The notes under the pieces are model-generated. The model saw only the letters and a program-made list of their open reading frames with translations, did not search any database and was not told the origin of the DNA. This document shows, one piece after another, positions 37,706-47,260 of a DNA stretch of 64,000 nt. Source of the DNA: DATGSL01 sp964645585. GTDB taxonomy: Bacteria > Verrucomicrobiota > Verrucomicrobiia > Opitutales > T3Sed10-336. Each line of letters opens with the position of its first letter. Position 1 is the first letter of the stretch. Location of the stretch: assembly GCA_964645585.1 (NCBI GenBank), contig CAZYAN010000010.1:16358-80357 (forward strand), read 5' to 3'. The translations under genes were made by a program, and so were the position numbers.

Positions 37706-37969
37706 AACGAGAACCGTGAATGCCGCGCCTGTCGCAGTACACTTGCGCGCGCCATGACACCGTCGGCGCCGTCACGGAACAAGCCATGGTGTCAAAGGAA
37801 CTTGTTTTACCGCGATTTCTGGCTATCCGTAGGGGCGAATGGTGCTAGCAGAACGAAAAGTGGCAGTGGATTCCAGCCGCTGAAGATGCCTTCCGCGCTT
37901 CGGATTCAGACATTGCATAGCCATAGATCCGTAGCGGCCTCACCTGTAAGGAGGACAACGACAGCCATT

Positions 37970-38650
37970 GTGATTAAAGCGCTTTTATTTGATTTCGACG
38001 GACTGATTCTTGACACCGAAATGCCAATCTACACCGCTTGGCGTCAGGTCTACGAGGAGTTCGCGTGTTCGCTGACCTTGGCCGAGTACGCGGACTGCGT
38101 CGGCGGAACCCACGCTCACTTCGATCCGCTGGCGGAACTTGGAAAACGGATCGGTCGCACGGTATCCAAAGAGGAAATACAGCCGCGGGTCACGCGAATT
38201 TATCGGGACCTGATCGCGCGCAATGAGACGCTTCCGGGCGTTCGCGAAACGCTCGACGCCGCACGCGCCACCGGTCTTCGCACCGCCGTTGCCTCGAACT
38301 CCAACCGGGACTGGGTTGAAGAACACCTCGACCGCCTCGGTCTGCTGCCGGCGTTCGAGGTCATTCGCACACGCGACGATGTTCCGCTCGATCGGCTGAA
38401 GCCGGCACCTGACCTCTACCTGACGGCGCTCGATGCGCTGGGCGTCGCGCCCAACGAAGCGATCGCGTTCGAGGATTCCCCGCACGGAATCCTCGCCGCC
38501 CGCCGAGCCGGAATTTTCGCCGTCGCGGTTCCAAATACAATCACTCGCGAACTTCCTCTCAACGAGCCCGACCTTCACCTCGCTTCGCTGGATGAAATGC
38601 CTTTACCCGAACTGCTGGAGGCCGTTCAGCGCGCGCGCATCGGACCGTGA
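37970..38650 (+). CDS. HAD-superfamily hydrolase (beta-phosphoglucomutase-like)
   Basis: A 226-aa protein from GTG 37970, chosen because the domain starts at once (VIKALLFDFDGLILDTE). A strong AAGGAGG lies at 37948-37954, somewhat far from the GTG; an ATT at 37967 is an alternative. HAD motifs: I DFDGLILD, II AVASNSN, III with Lys in RLKPAPDLY, IV FEDSPHGILAA. An alpha-helical cap sits between motifs I and II. It probably dephosphorylates or isomerises a sugar phosphate. The 264-bp upstream gap shows no further gene. Confidence 0.85.
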   Translation: MIKALLFDFDGLILDTEMPIYTAWRQVYEEFACSLTLAEYADCVGGTHAHFDPLAELGKRIGRTVSKEEIQPRVTRIYRDLIARNETLPGVRETLDAARATGLRTAVASNSNRDWVEEHLDRLGLLPAFEVIRTRDDVPLDRLKPAPDLYLTALDALGVAPNEAIAFEDSPHGILAARRAGIFAVAVPNTITRELPLNEPDLHLASLDEMPLPELLEAVQRARIGP

Positions 38651-38662
38651 CCCAGCCCGACG

Positions 38663-40615
38663 TTACGCGAGCCGGACGGCAAGCGATTCCCATTCAGCGG
38701 TCGCGGACGCCAGCTCGTCGACGATTTCGGCGAGCGCGAGATTGATCTCACGGGCGCGCCCGGCATTCGCGTAGGTCGCCGGTGATTCCAATTCCCGCGT
38801 CAACGCCGCCTGTTTTTCTTCGAGCGCGATGATCCGCTGCTCCAGCGCCTCGGCCCTTTCTTCCCACTGCCGCCGTTCGCGCGCCGTTTCCTGTCGATCG
38901 AGGGCTTCCTGACGCCGCTGCTCGCGGCTCTTAAAATGCGGAGATGCCTCGGACGGTTCCTTGAACGAGCTCGGACGGTGCGCCGAAGTCGACGGGCCGC
39001 CGGCCGTCAATCCGGTTCTCGCCGAATCCGCCCGCGATTTCTCCAAGTAGTAATCGTACCCCCCGGCGTAACGCGTGAGCTTCCCGTCGCTGACGTGCAA
39101 AACGTGACGGGCGATCGAGCGGATGAAATGCACGTCGTGACTGATAAACGCGAGCGTTCCCTCGAACGATTCGAGTGCGGCGGTGAGCGCTTCGATACTC
39201 GCCATGTCAAGGTGGGTCGTCGGCTCGTCCATCAACAGCAGGTTCGGCGGGTCGAGCAGCAATTTGACCAGCGCGAGACGGCTTTTCTCGCCGCCGCTCA
39301 GCACGGCAACCTTTTTGAAAACGTCGTCGTCGCGGAAAAGGAAAGATCCGAGCAGCGTTCGGATGGCACCCTCGCCGACGGCGTGAGGAGTGTCGCCCGC
39401 CTCCTCCAGGACCGTGCGGCTGGGATCGAGCATTTCGACGCGCTGCTGCGAATAGTAGCCGGCCTTGACATTCAGCCCGAGTTCACGGCTTCCCTTTTGC
39501 ACCGGCAGAACGCCCGCGAGTATTTTCAATAAAGTGGATTTGCCGGCGCCGTTGGGACCGACAAAGACGATCCGGTCGCCGCGTTCCAACGCGAAATCGA
39601 TGCCGCGGTAAACGACGAGATCGCCGTACGCGTGGTGAATTCCGTCGAGCGTGATCACCTGGAGCCCGCTTCGCGGCGGCTGCGGAAACTTAAAGCGAAT
39701 TCCCGCCGCGTCCTCGAGCGGCTGCTCAGTCATCGTTTCCTCGATCCGTGCGATCTGTTTCAGTTTGCTCTGCGCCTGCGCCGCTTTAGTCGCCTTGGCG
39801 CCGAAGCGATCGACAAAGTTTTGCAGCCGGCGAACCTGTTTTTGCTGATTCTCCCAAGCCGCCTGTTGCTGGGCAGCGCGCGCGGCACGCTGTTCCAAAA
39901 ACGAATCGTAATTGCCCCGGTAGCGCTCGAGGCGGCCGTGGCGAATTTCGACGATACTTTCCGCGAGCTGGTTGAGGAACTCCCGATCGTGCGAGATGAT
40001 CAATATCGCGCCGGGGTAGCCGCGCAGATAATTTTGGAACCAGAGGAGAGATTCGAGATCGAGATGGTTGGTCGGCTCGTCGAGCATCAGGAGATCCGGC
40101 TCGCTGGTCAGCAGCCGCGCAAGGTGAATCCGCATGATCCAGCCGCCGCTCAACGTTTTCGCCGGGCGGTCGAAATCGGTTTCGCCGAACGCCAGACCGG
40201 ACAGGATCTTTTTCGCGCGCGGCTCGATGTCGAAACCGCCCAGGACCGCGAACCGTTCTCGCCACTGGTGGTATTCGTCCGGACCAGCATCACTCACGTT
40301 CCCTTCCTCGTATTCGCGAAGACGCGCTCGCAGATCCGCAATCTCCGGCGTCACGGCCGTCGCGAGATCGATCACGGTTTCGTCACCGGCCGGCGCGCTC
40401 TCCTGGGGGAGGAAACCGACCGTCGCCCGCTTTTCCAGCGACACGCTCCCGTCATCCGGCGACAGCTCGCCGAGGATGATCGAAAAGAGGGTCGATTTCC
40501 CCGCACCGTTCGGTCCAACGAGCCCGATCCGGTCGCCGCGGCACACCTGCAGGCTGACATCCTGAAACAGGACGCGGCCGCCATACGATTTGCTGATCTG
40601 CGAAAGCGTGAGCAT
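38663..40615 (-). CDS. ABC-F family ATP-binding protein (Uup/YheS-like)
   Basis: A 650-aa soluble protein with two ABC ATPase domains and no membrane segments. Domain 1: Walker A GPNGAGKST, signature LSGGWIMRIHLARLL, Walker B LLMLDEPTNHLD. Domain 2: GPNGAGKST, LSGGEKSRLALVKLLL, LLLMDEPTTHLD. The linker between them is charged and helical, and a C-terminal coiled coil (~555-650; EERAEALEQRIIALEEKQ) resembles Uup/YheS. ABC-F proteins act on the ribosome as translation or resistance factors. It converges closely (12 bp) with the HAD gene. Confidence 0.92.
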   Translation of the reverse strand: MLTLSQISKSYGGRVLFQDVSLQVCRGDRIGLVGPNGAGKSTLFSIILGELSPDDGSVSLEKRATVGFLPQESAPAGDETVIDLATAVTPEIADLRARLREYEEGNVSDAGPDEYHQWRERFAVLGGFDIEPRAKKILSGLAFGETDFDRPAKTLSGGWIMRIHLARLLTSEPDLLMLDEPTNHLDLESLLWFQNYLRGYPGAILIISHDREFLNQLAESIVEIRHGRLERYRGNYDSFLEQRAARAAQQQAAWENQQKQVRRLQNFVDRFGAKATKAAQAQSKLKQIARIEETMTEQPLEDAAGIRFKFPQPPRSGLQVITLDGIHHAYGDLVVYRGIDFALERGDRIVFVGPNGAGKSTLLKILAGVLPVQKGSRELGLNVKAGYYSQQRVEMLDPSRTVLEEAGDTPHAVGEGAIRTLLGSFLFRDDDVFKKVAVLSGGEKSRLALVKLLLDPPNLLLMDEPTTHLDMASIEALTAALESFEGTLAFISHDVHFIRSIARHVLHVSDGKLTRYAGGYDYYLEKSRADSARTGLTAGGPSTSAHRPSSFKEPSEASPHFKSREQRRQEALDRQETARERRQWEERAEALEQRIIALEEKQAALTRELESPATYANAGRAREINLALAEIVDELASATAEWESLAVRLA

Positions 40616-40784
40616 GAAAGAGACACCACTTAAAACGGTGGATCAGCGCGATGAGGCAAACAGAAATCGGAGATTCTTGATTGGCGTCCAAACAACAGGC
40701 CGCGCAATCCGCTTTCCTTTTTGTCATTTTTCCGCATGATAGAAAGCGAGCGGACACGACATACGGGTCCGTTCTTCTGTGGCC

Positions 40785-42107
40785 ATGAGGATTTGCATGA
40801 TGACGAACACTTACCTGCCGCATGTCGGCGGGGTGGCCCGTTCCGTTCATACCTTTGCAGAAGACTACCGGCGCCTCGGTCATGAAACCGTCGTTGTGGC
40901 TCCCACGTTTCCAGGAGTGGACGAGCTCGATGAAGCGGCGGAACAGGATGTCGTGCGTGTCCCTGCCGTCCAGCGGTTCAATGGCAGTGACTTCTCGGTC
41001 CGCCTGCCCTTGGTTGCGCTGATGGAGCCGCGGCTGATCGAAATGGACGTTGATATCGTCCACTCGCACCACCCGTTTTTACTTGGCGACACCGCCTTGC
41101 GATTCGCTGCTGACAAACAGGCGCCGGTGATTTTCACCCACCATACTTTATATGAGGAATACCTGCACTACGTCCCGTTCAAGGGTACGCCGATGCGCCA
41201 GTTCGTTATCGAGTTATCGACGCATTACGCTAACCTGTGCGACGCGGTGATCGCCCCCAGCGGGAGCATCGCTGAATTGATTCGCTCCCGCGGCGTTGAG
41301 GTGCCAATCGAGGTGATTCCGACTGGAATCGATGTCCGGGCATTCGCCGAAGGTGACGGCGAACGTTTCCGAGCGGAAAACCGGATCGCGCCGGACCAGT
41401 TCGTGGTCGGAACGCTCGGGCGCCTCGCGGAGGAAAAGAATTTGCGATTTCTCTGCCGGGCGGTTGCGAAATTTTTGGAAGCGGCGCCCGAGGCCATTTT
41501 TCTCGCCGTCGGATCGGGATCGCTGGAACGTGAAATGAAAGGAATCTTTCAGCAACTCGGACTCAGCGAACGGGTGCGTTTTCCTGGAAAGAAAACCGGT
41601 GCCGGCCTCTACGGCGCGTACAAGGCGATGGACGTGTTCGCCTTCGCCTCGTTCAGCGAAACCCAAGGACTGGTTCTCGCCGAGGCGATGGCGGCCGGCC
41701 TGCCGGTCGTCGCGCTCGACGGGTCCGGCGTGCGTGAGGTCGTGACCGATGGGAAAAACGGTTTCATGCTGCCGGCCTCCGCGGACGAGGATGCCTTCGC
41801 GGCGCGATTGCAAGCGATCCGTCAGGAGCCAGAGCTCCGTGCGCGTTTTCGCGATGAGGCAAAGGCGACCGCAAACGAATTTTCGCGGGAAACCTGCGCC
41901 AGGCGCGCGCTCGATCTCTACGCGGAAACGGTGCAGCGCATGAACATGCGGTCCCGGGATCGCTTCGAGGACACGTGGAACGGCTTGCTGAAACGCATTC
42001 GCATCGAATGGGATTTGATTGCCGACAAAGCCGAATCGATGTTCGACGCGTTTCGAACCGAAGACGAGGAGCCGTCAGGAGAAGAAGAGGTTCGAATGAA
42101 ACGCTGA
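40785..42107 (+). CDS. GT4-family glycosyltransferase
   Basis: A 440-aa GT-B fold transferase. The N-terminal acceptor domain begins MRICMMTNTYLPHVGGVARS, with VDIVHSHHPFLLGDTALRFA. The C-terminal donor domain has GTLGRLAEEKNLRFL and ETQGLVLAEAMAAGLPVVA, the conserved E(x7)E motif that binds the sugar nucleotide. It resembles 1,2-diacylglycerol glucosyl-/sulfoquinovosyltransferase-like GT4 proteins, and probably builds glycolipid or envelope glycan. ATG 40785 was chosen over GTG 40779; neither has a strong ribosome-binding site. Confidence 0.88.
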   Translation: MRICMMTNTYLPHVGGVARSVHTFAEDYRRLGHETVVVAPTFPGVDELDEAAEQDVVRVPAVQRFNGSDFSVRLPLVALMEPRLIEMDVDIVHSHHPFLLGDTALRFAADKQAPVIFTHHTLYEEYLHYVPFKGTPMRQFVIELSTHYANLCDAVIAPSGSIAELIRSRGVEVPIEVIPTGIDVRAFAEGDGERFRAENRIAPDQFVVGTLGRLAEEKNLRFLCRAVAKFLEAAPEAIFLAVGSGSLEREMKGIFQQLGLSERVRFPGKKTGAGLYGAYKAMDVFAFASFSETQGLVLAEAMAAGLPVVALDGSGVREVVTDGKNGFMLPASADEDAFAARLQAIRQEPELRARFRDEAKATANEFSRETCARRALDLYAETVQRMNMRSRDRFEDTWNGLLKRIRIEWDLIADKAESMFDAFRTEDEEPSGEEEVRMKR

Positions 42108-42265
42108 GCCGGCCGCCGCGACGAAGCCGCGTCCCCGCCATCCCGTTTTTTGTTTTGCAGAAAAGTCGCTGCCGTCAGCCGCGCCGCCTTGCGTTCCTTT
42201 CCAAGCGGCACTACTTTCGACTGTTGGCGCTTCGTACCCGGCGAGCGCTCGAGAGGGGATCAGTT

Positions 42266-42439
42266 ATGCTGACGTGGGCGGTCATCTTTCTCATTCTGGC
42301 CATCGTCGCCGGAGCCTTGGGTTTCACTGGAATCGCAGGTGCGGCGGCCACGATCGCGCAAGTGCTCTTCGGCATTTTTCTGGCGCTCTGCCTCCTCATG
42401 ATCGTGCTCGCGGTAATCATCAAACGGAAGCTGTTTTAA
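42266..42439 (+). CDS. DUF1328 small membrane protein (YtjA-like)
   Basis: A 57-aa protein (MLTWAVIFLILAIVAGALGF, then a glycine/alanine-rich loop and a second helix ending IIKRKLF). Two TM helices and length match the DUF1328/UPF0391 family. A GAGAGGGG ribosome-binding site lies just upstream of the ATG. In other bacteria these proteins are envelope- or stress-related but of unknown function. Confidence 0.85.
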   Translation: MLTWAVIFLILAIVAGALGFTGIAGAAATIAQVLFGIFLALCLLMIVLAVIIKRKLF

Positions 42440-42445
42440 GTCTCA

Positions 42446-42515
42446 TCTGTCGATTTTCTATTTTTCCTCTTTCATTTGATAGAAAATGATCAATGAAAGT
42501 TGGAAAATGGTGCCT
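42446..42515. terminator. AT-rich inverted repeats between convergent genes (putative bidirectional terminator)
   Basis: The 85 bp between the DUF1328 gene and the TIGR01777 gene hold nested inverted repeats: TTTTCTAT with ATAGAAAA, and CTTTCATT with AATGAAAG, each near T-rich or A-rich runs. The arrangement fits termination from both sides. The A/T composition resembles the degenerate repeat arrays elsewhere in the window, so a repeat origin is also possible. Confidence 0.5.
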
Positions 42516-42524
42516 GATAAATAA

Positions 42525-43874
42525 CTACGGCAGCAGGTGCTTCCAAGCCGCGCGGATGTCCGGAAAGCGAAAGCGGTAGCCGAGTTCCCGCAGCCGCGCC
42601 GGCTCCACGCGCAGGTCGCCGAGTATCGTCTCCTCGGCCATCCGCCCAAATCCGGCTTTCAGTGCCAGAGGGGGCACCGGAAAAATCGCCGGACGGTGTA
42701 ACGCCGATGCCAGCGTCCGCGTATACTCCCGGTTCCGCACAGGTTCCGGCGCCGTCGCATTAATGATTCCGCGCCAGCTTTCATCGAGCACCGCCGTCGC
42801 GAGGACCGCCGCGATGTCGTCAATCGCAATCCAGCTCGTCCAGCGCCGGCCTCGCCCGATTGACCCGCCGAGCCCCAGCCGAAAAATGGGCAGTTGCATC
42901 GCCAGCGCCCCGCCCGCCGGACTCAGCACCATCCCGCTGCGCGCAATCACGCGCCGTATGCCGGCCTCTTCCACCGGAAGCGACGCCGCCTCCCACTCGC
43001 TGCAAACTTCGGCGAGAAAGCCGTTTCCTGGTTCCGCTTCCTCGGTCAGCCGCTCCTCGCGGGTTGCTCCATAAGCATTAATCCCCGAAATCGACACAAA
43101 ACAGGCGGGTCGTCTTTTGCATTTGAGAATCGTTTCGGCCAAAAACGACGTTCCCTCCCGGCGGCTTTCCAGGATGCGTTTGCGGGCAGTCGCCGTCCAT
43201 CTCTGGGCGATCGGTTCTCCCGCCAGATGAATCACCGCGTCAATCCCTTCAAAGGCATCGGCATCGATCCGCCCCGCCTCGGGCGCCCACACAATTTCCG
43301 CCGACGGCCGCCTTGAAATTCCCCGCACCTCATGACCGTTCGCCCGCAACAGCGCCGCCAGAGCCGTGCCGACGAGGCCCGTCACGCCAGATACCGCAAT
43401 CGTCACAGGCCGTTCCGATGACGGCAGCGGGTGCGTCTCGAGATCCATCCGGAGAATTGCGGAACGATATTCCACCTCGCGTTCAATTTTTCTCCAGAAC
43501 TTGTCCGGCTCGCCCGTTCCGCCCGCCCGGCGGCCCGTATCCCACCGGAGTTGCTCGACGACCTCACATTCTGCTTCCCCAACCGGTCTAAATTCGCGCA
43601 AATGCGTCCGTTCAGGAACCGGCCCGCCGACCGCCCGATCAAGAATCGTCATTCGGGAATGATCCACCTCGCGGCGAATCCGCCAATGTTTCCTCGACGA
43701 ACGCCCGGACGAACTCAGATAAATCTGTCCCGTCTCCCCCGAAGTGCCCTCGTCCGCCGTCACCGCCGCCTTGACCCACGGCGGCAGCAGTCGCTGAAAA
43801 GACCCGGGGCGAAGGTGCCATGCGAACACCTCCGCCGCCGGCCTATGTATTCGGAATTTCCCTACAAATGCCAC
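42525..43874 (-). CDS. TIGR01777-family oxidoreductase with N-terminal SRPBCC domain
   Basis: A 449-aa protein. GTG 43874 is chosen over an upstream TTG because GGAGGA lies nine bases before it. Residues ~1-150 are an SRPBCC (START-like) ligand-binding domain (GKFRIHRPAAEVFAWHLRPG). The rest is an extended SDR/epimerase of the TIGR01777 (YfcH) family: VSGVTGLVGTALAALL cofactor motif, IHLAGEPIAQRW, SGINAYGATRE, and the C-terminal DUF1731 block (EETILGDLRVEPARL). This fusion occurs in other bacteria; the substrate is unknown. Confidence 0.88.
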   Translation of the reverse strand: MAFVGKFRIHRPAAEVFAWHLRPGSFQRLLPPWVKAAVTADEGTSGETGQIYLSSSGRSSRKHWRIRREVDHSRMTILDRAVGGPVPERTHLREFRPVGEAECEVVEQLRWDTGRRAGGTGEPDKFWRKIEREVEYRSAILRMDLETHPLPSSERPVTIAVSGVTGLVGTALAALLRANGHEVRGISRRPSAEIVWAPEAGRIDADAFEGIDAVIHLAGEPIAQRWTATARKRILESRREGTSFLAETILKCKRRPACFVSISGINAYGATREERLTEEAEPGNGFLAEVCSEWEAASLPVEEAGIRRVIARSGMVLSPAGGALAMQLPIFRLGLGGSIGRGRRWTSWIAIDDIAAVLATAVLDESWRGIINATAPEPVRNREYTRTLASALHRPAIFPVPPLALKAGFGRMAEETILGDLRVEPARLRELGYRFRFPDIRAAWKHLLP

Positions 43875-44122
43875 GCAGACCGTTCCTCCTCCGCAATAAT
43901 GGGACTGCTCGATGATGAAAAGCCATTCCAAAAACCGTGCCAGTCACCAATGGCGAGCGGGCATGCCTTTCCATTGGTCGGATTGAAAAACCCGCTTTCC
44001 CGCCACGCCGCCCCTGCCGGAACTTTCGCAATCATAAAACGATCCGCGCTTCACCAGCCCGGTCGATGATCGCGGTTTTTAATCTTTCATCCCTCCCGGT
44101 GATTCTGCCAGACTCCCGCGCC

Positions 44123-46861
44123 ATGAAGCTTTGGACTGTCACCCTTGTAACCTGCATTCTCACCGGCATCGTCGCAACAGCCAAAGCGGCGAATCCGATG
44201 GAAACCGGTCTCCTCTCCGAAAGCGAATCCATCGCCGCTCGAACGCTCCGGGTTTCGAACAACTACCCGTTTGTGATTCGCGAGCCGGTCCGATTTGTCC
44301 TTCCGCCGGATCTCATGGCTTCCGGCAATGCCGGGGAAATCCTCGGAGTTTCCCACTCGGTTTCGGGGGGCGCGGTCGAGGCCCATTATCTTCCGATTCA
44401 GGTCGAGAGCGGCGAAGGCGGCAGCCCGGCGGCCGCTTGGATCGACGTGCAGCTCCGGCCAGGCGAATCACGCACGTATTCATTTCAACAGATCGGCGGC
44501 AATTCAGCGGAGGCGCAGGCCGGCAGTGTGGAAGAATCGTTTGCCAGCGGCCTCCCCGCGCGCTTCTCATGGCAGGACAAACGCCGCACCGACTTGTTCG
44601 ACGTCGCTTTCTATACCGCGGCGGACGGCGACGCGACAGCTCGAGAATCACAAAAGGCGCTGACCGTCCAATTTCATCAAGTGCGTGAGGAGCATGGACC
44701 GGTGAAAAGCATTTTCCTCTACCGTGGAGAAACGCGGTCGGGCGAAGGGGAGAGCCCGGCTTTTCGCATGGAGATTCGCTACGATTTCTATTCCTCCGGG
44801 GTCACGGATGTGGAAATCGCCATCGCCTCCGACGAAGCGCAAAACGGCGGAAGCGGGGGACGGCCCTGCCTGGCGGTTGCCAAACGTCTGCCGGCGTCCG
44901 ACGGCAACGCGGCGGCGGCCGGCGCTAACGGAGAAATCCGCCAGCTTTCGCCCGATCAGGCGGATGCGGTCGTAACGAACATTGACTGGCTCGCCTGGGG
45001 AAACTTCACCCAAGACGGCGATGGCAATCAGGCTGTTCTCGCTCTGCCCGCCCTGCAACCGGCCTGTGCGGATGACTCCGGTCGCGGTGCCTCCTTTCGC
45101 AGTGCATTTGCTGGAGAAACGGCCCGGAAGGATCGTGACAGCTGGATACTGCTGTCCGAAATTTCACCGCTTGCGAAACACGGTTTGCGGTACCGCGTTT
45201 TACCTTTGGCGTCTCGATCGATCGAACAAGCCGATGAAGCCGCACGCGCTTTTACCGGCTACCTCGGACGCCAAGCCGGATCCAGCGACGACGAATTTCA
45301 TGTCAGTTTCGGTGCCTCGGCGACGTCGTTTGGCACCCGCTACAATCCAAAAGGACTGTATGGCGACGACTGGTGGACGGCGGAAACCGAGATCGTTCGC
45401 GATTTGCGAATTGCCCATGCCATCGGAATCGACTGGATCCGCCTGCCGGCATCAACGTTTCAGGTTGCCCGCGCTTCCGATGCGGCGGCCCTGCTCAGCC
45501 GCGCCGCGCGCGAGACGCGGCTTCGATACTTCGTCGACCTCGACGCTGAATCGCCCGGCAGAATGATCGCTCAAGGACTCGGCGGCACGGCGGGGTTGTA
45601 TGGTCTTCCGGCCGGCAGCGAGAAACTGCAAGACATAGCTGCTGCCATCCGCGGCGCTCATCCAGAAGCCCGTTTTGCCTTAGTCGGAGCACCCGAAACC
45701 GTGGCTCTTGTCGCTGCCCTGGAAGAAGCCGGGATTGCAATCGCCGCGTTTGCATTGGAGGTGCCGGACGAGATTCATAACCAGTTTGGAGCACCCGCGG
45801 CCACCGGCTGGGCGAGTCGCAACGGCATCGTGCCGATGGTCGGCAACGTCCCGCTCTCAGTCGATCCGCGGGCGGGAGAAGAGGCCCGCGCACTTCAATA
45901 TTACGAAGATTTTCAACAATTCCTGAATCGGCGCGGCGCCCCCGTCGTCTTCCAGGGCGAACTGGCGAGGAACGATGCTCCAGCGGGTGAAGGCGGGACG
46001 CTCCCATTGCTTCGCCTCGATCGCACACCGCGGATAATCGCGCACGCCTTCCACGCGCTCGCTGAACAAAATAAGAAAAACACCCCCCTCGGACGAAGGG
46101 CCTCCATCGAGATGCCGCTGCTCAGGATACGTCCGGAGGAAACCCGCGACCTCCCCGTCACCGTGCGGAATTTGTCCACGCAACCATTGGAGATTTGGAC
46201 ACAAGCACACCCGCCAGCCGGCGTGACAGTCACCAGCACGGAAACTCGCCAGAATTTCACGCTGCGGCCGCATCAATTTCAAACAGTGACACTTTCCATT
46301 GAAGCCGCCGATGATCTCCGTTCCGGCTTCTACCATCTGTTCGGGGAAATCCGGGCCGGCGGCGAAGATAGCGACCATGTTCAGTTTGGATGGACTTACC
46401 TGTCGCACCGCGCGCCGCCCAAACTCGACCTGACAAGCCCGGCTGCCGAAAACGTCCGCTACGTCGACGGTCTTTCGAATCTGGGCCGCTTGAACCTTTC
46501 CAACCTCCGGCACACGGTGTTCGGCCGCTCGGCGTCCGCGCGGGAGCTGGAGTGGGCAGGCCGTTTGCAAGAAACGCTTCGCCGCGCGACCGGCGCCGAC
46601 ATTCGTCTCTGGGCGCATGATGAACTTTCGGAACAGGAAAGCCGCCGCTCTCTCCTCCTCGTCGGCAACCAGGAGAGCAATCCGGCAATCGCCGATCTCG
46701 CGTCGCGCCTCCCCGCGAATCCGCTCGAACTGCGACCCGGCGAGGGAACAGTTATGGCAATCACCCATCCGGAGAACCCGCGTCGTTTCATCGTGATCAT
46801 CAGCGGCCGTGACGCGGACGGCGTCGCGAGCGCCGCCGCCGATTTCGCGAAACGGTATTAA
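44123..46861 (+). CDS. Large secreted protein of unknown function (GH-like core suspected)
   Basis: A 912-aa protein with a signal peptide (MKLWTVTLVTCILTGIVATA). I do not recognise the family. Residues ~30-400 are beta-rich (RTLRVSNNYPFVIREPVRF). Residues ~420-620 look like a (beta/alpha) barrel segment: GLYGDDWWTAETEIVRDLRI, IGIDWIRLPASTF, LRYFVDLDAE and GNVPLSVDPRAGEEA, as in clan-A glycosidases, but catalytic acids are not certain. Residues ~670-760 form an Ig-like NEW3-type domain (PVTVRNLSTQPLEIWTQ). The C-terminus is an alpha/beta region (RRSLLLVGNQESNPAIADL). Location and modules suggest an envelope glycan-related protein. Confidence 0.6.
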   Translation: MKLWTVTLVTCILTGIVATAKAANPMETGLLSESESIAARTLRVSNNYPFVIREPVRFVLPPDLMASGNAGEILGVSHSVSGGAVEAHYLPIQVESGEGGSPAAAWIDVQLRPGESRTYSFQQIGGNSAEAQAGSVEESFASGLPARFSWQDKRRTDLFDVAFYTAADGDATARESQKALTVQFHQVREEHGPVKSIFLYRGETRSGEGESPAFRMEIRYDFYSSGVTDVEIAIASDEAQNGGSGGRPCLAVAKRLPASDGNAAAAGANGEIRQLSPDQADAVVTNIDWLAWGNFTQDGDGNQAVLALPALQPACADDSGRGASFRSAFAGETARKDRDSWILLSEISPLAKHGLRYRVLPLASRSIEQADEAARAFTGYLGRQAGSSDDEFHVSFGASATSFGTRYNPKGLYGDDWWTAETEIVRDLRIAHAIGIDWIRLPASTFQVARASDAAALLSRAARETRLRYFVDLDAESPGRMIAQGLGGTAGLYGLPAGSEKLQDIAAAIRGAHPEARFALVGAPETVALVAALEEAGIAIAAFALEVPDEIHNQFGAPAATGWASRNGIVPMVGNVPLSVDPRAGEEARALQYYEDFQQFLNRRGAPVVFQGELARNDAPAGEGGTLPLLRLDRTPRIIAHAFHALAEQNKKNTPLGRRASIEMPLLRIRPEETRDLPVTVRNLSTQPLEIWTQAHPPAGVTVTSTETRQNFTLRPHQFQTVTLSIEAADDLRSGFYHLFGEIRAGGEDSDHVQFGWTYLSHRAPPKLDLTSPAAENVRYVDGLSNLGRLNLSNLRHTVFGRSASARELEWAGRLQETLRRATGADIRLWAHDELSEQESRRSLLLVGNQESNPAIADLASRLPANPLELRPGEGTVMAITHPENPRRFIVIISGRDADGVASAAADFAKRY

Positions 46862-46983
46862 AAATCGACGCGGCAAAATGCGTACTAGCAAGAAAACCGG
46901 CGGCGTATTTCGGACAGCGTAAGAAATCGACAGAATCGCCTTGTTTTTTCCGCGCAAATGTCTTTCGTTAGACGCTCCCTGCC

Positions 46984-47076
46984 GGAGAGATGGCTGAGTG
47001 GTCGAAAGCAGTGGTTTGCTAAACCGCCGAACCTCGATAAGGGGTTCCGAGGGTTCGAATCCCTCTCTCTCCGCCA
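46984..47076 (+). tRNA. tRNA-Ser (anticodon GCT)
   Basis: A complete cloverleaf can be folded by eye. The acceptor GGAGAGA pairs with TCTCTCC, followed by G discriminator and encoded CCA. The anticodon stem-loop TGGTTTGCTAAACCG has GCT, which reads AGC/AGT serine codons. A long variable arm (about CCTCGATAAGGGG) marks it as class II, and the T loop is GGGTTCGAATCCC. Confidence 0.95.
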
Positions 47077-47113
47077 TTTATACTGGGCTTTTGCCCCGGA
47101 TTTGCCAAAATGA

Positions 47114-47224
47114 AATGGCAAGTCTGAGGAAAACTGCTGCCTGGAAGAGGGATTGATCACAACTGAGGAAGCGTATAGGAAAGCTTCCGACAAAGACGCG
47201 TTCGCCACCTTGCTCAAGAAGTAG
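47114..47224 (+). pseudogene. Possible C-terminal remnant of a PilT-like ATPase gene
   Basis: Downstream of tRNA-Ser an open frame of 36 codons has no start codon and follows an in-frame TGA. It ends GLITTEEAYRKASDKDAF, ATLLKK and TAG. The pattern of a GLI-x-EEA helix, an (A/S)xD turn and a terminal LLK resembles the last ~35 residues of PilT-type retraction ATPases. It may be the tail of a gene removed by deletion or integration at the tRNA. Short length keeps this uncertain. Confidence 0.4.
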
Positions 47225-47260
47225 TTTTTCGAAACGCCGACACCGACAGAACCCGCCCCG

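Noticed and set aside
37754..37969. N-terminal extension of the HAD hydrolase.
   Set aside because: It is basic, without family similarity, and the domain begins at the GTG at 37970.
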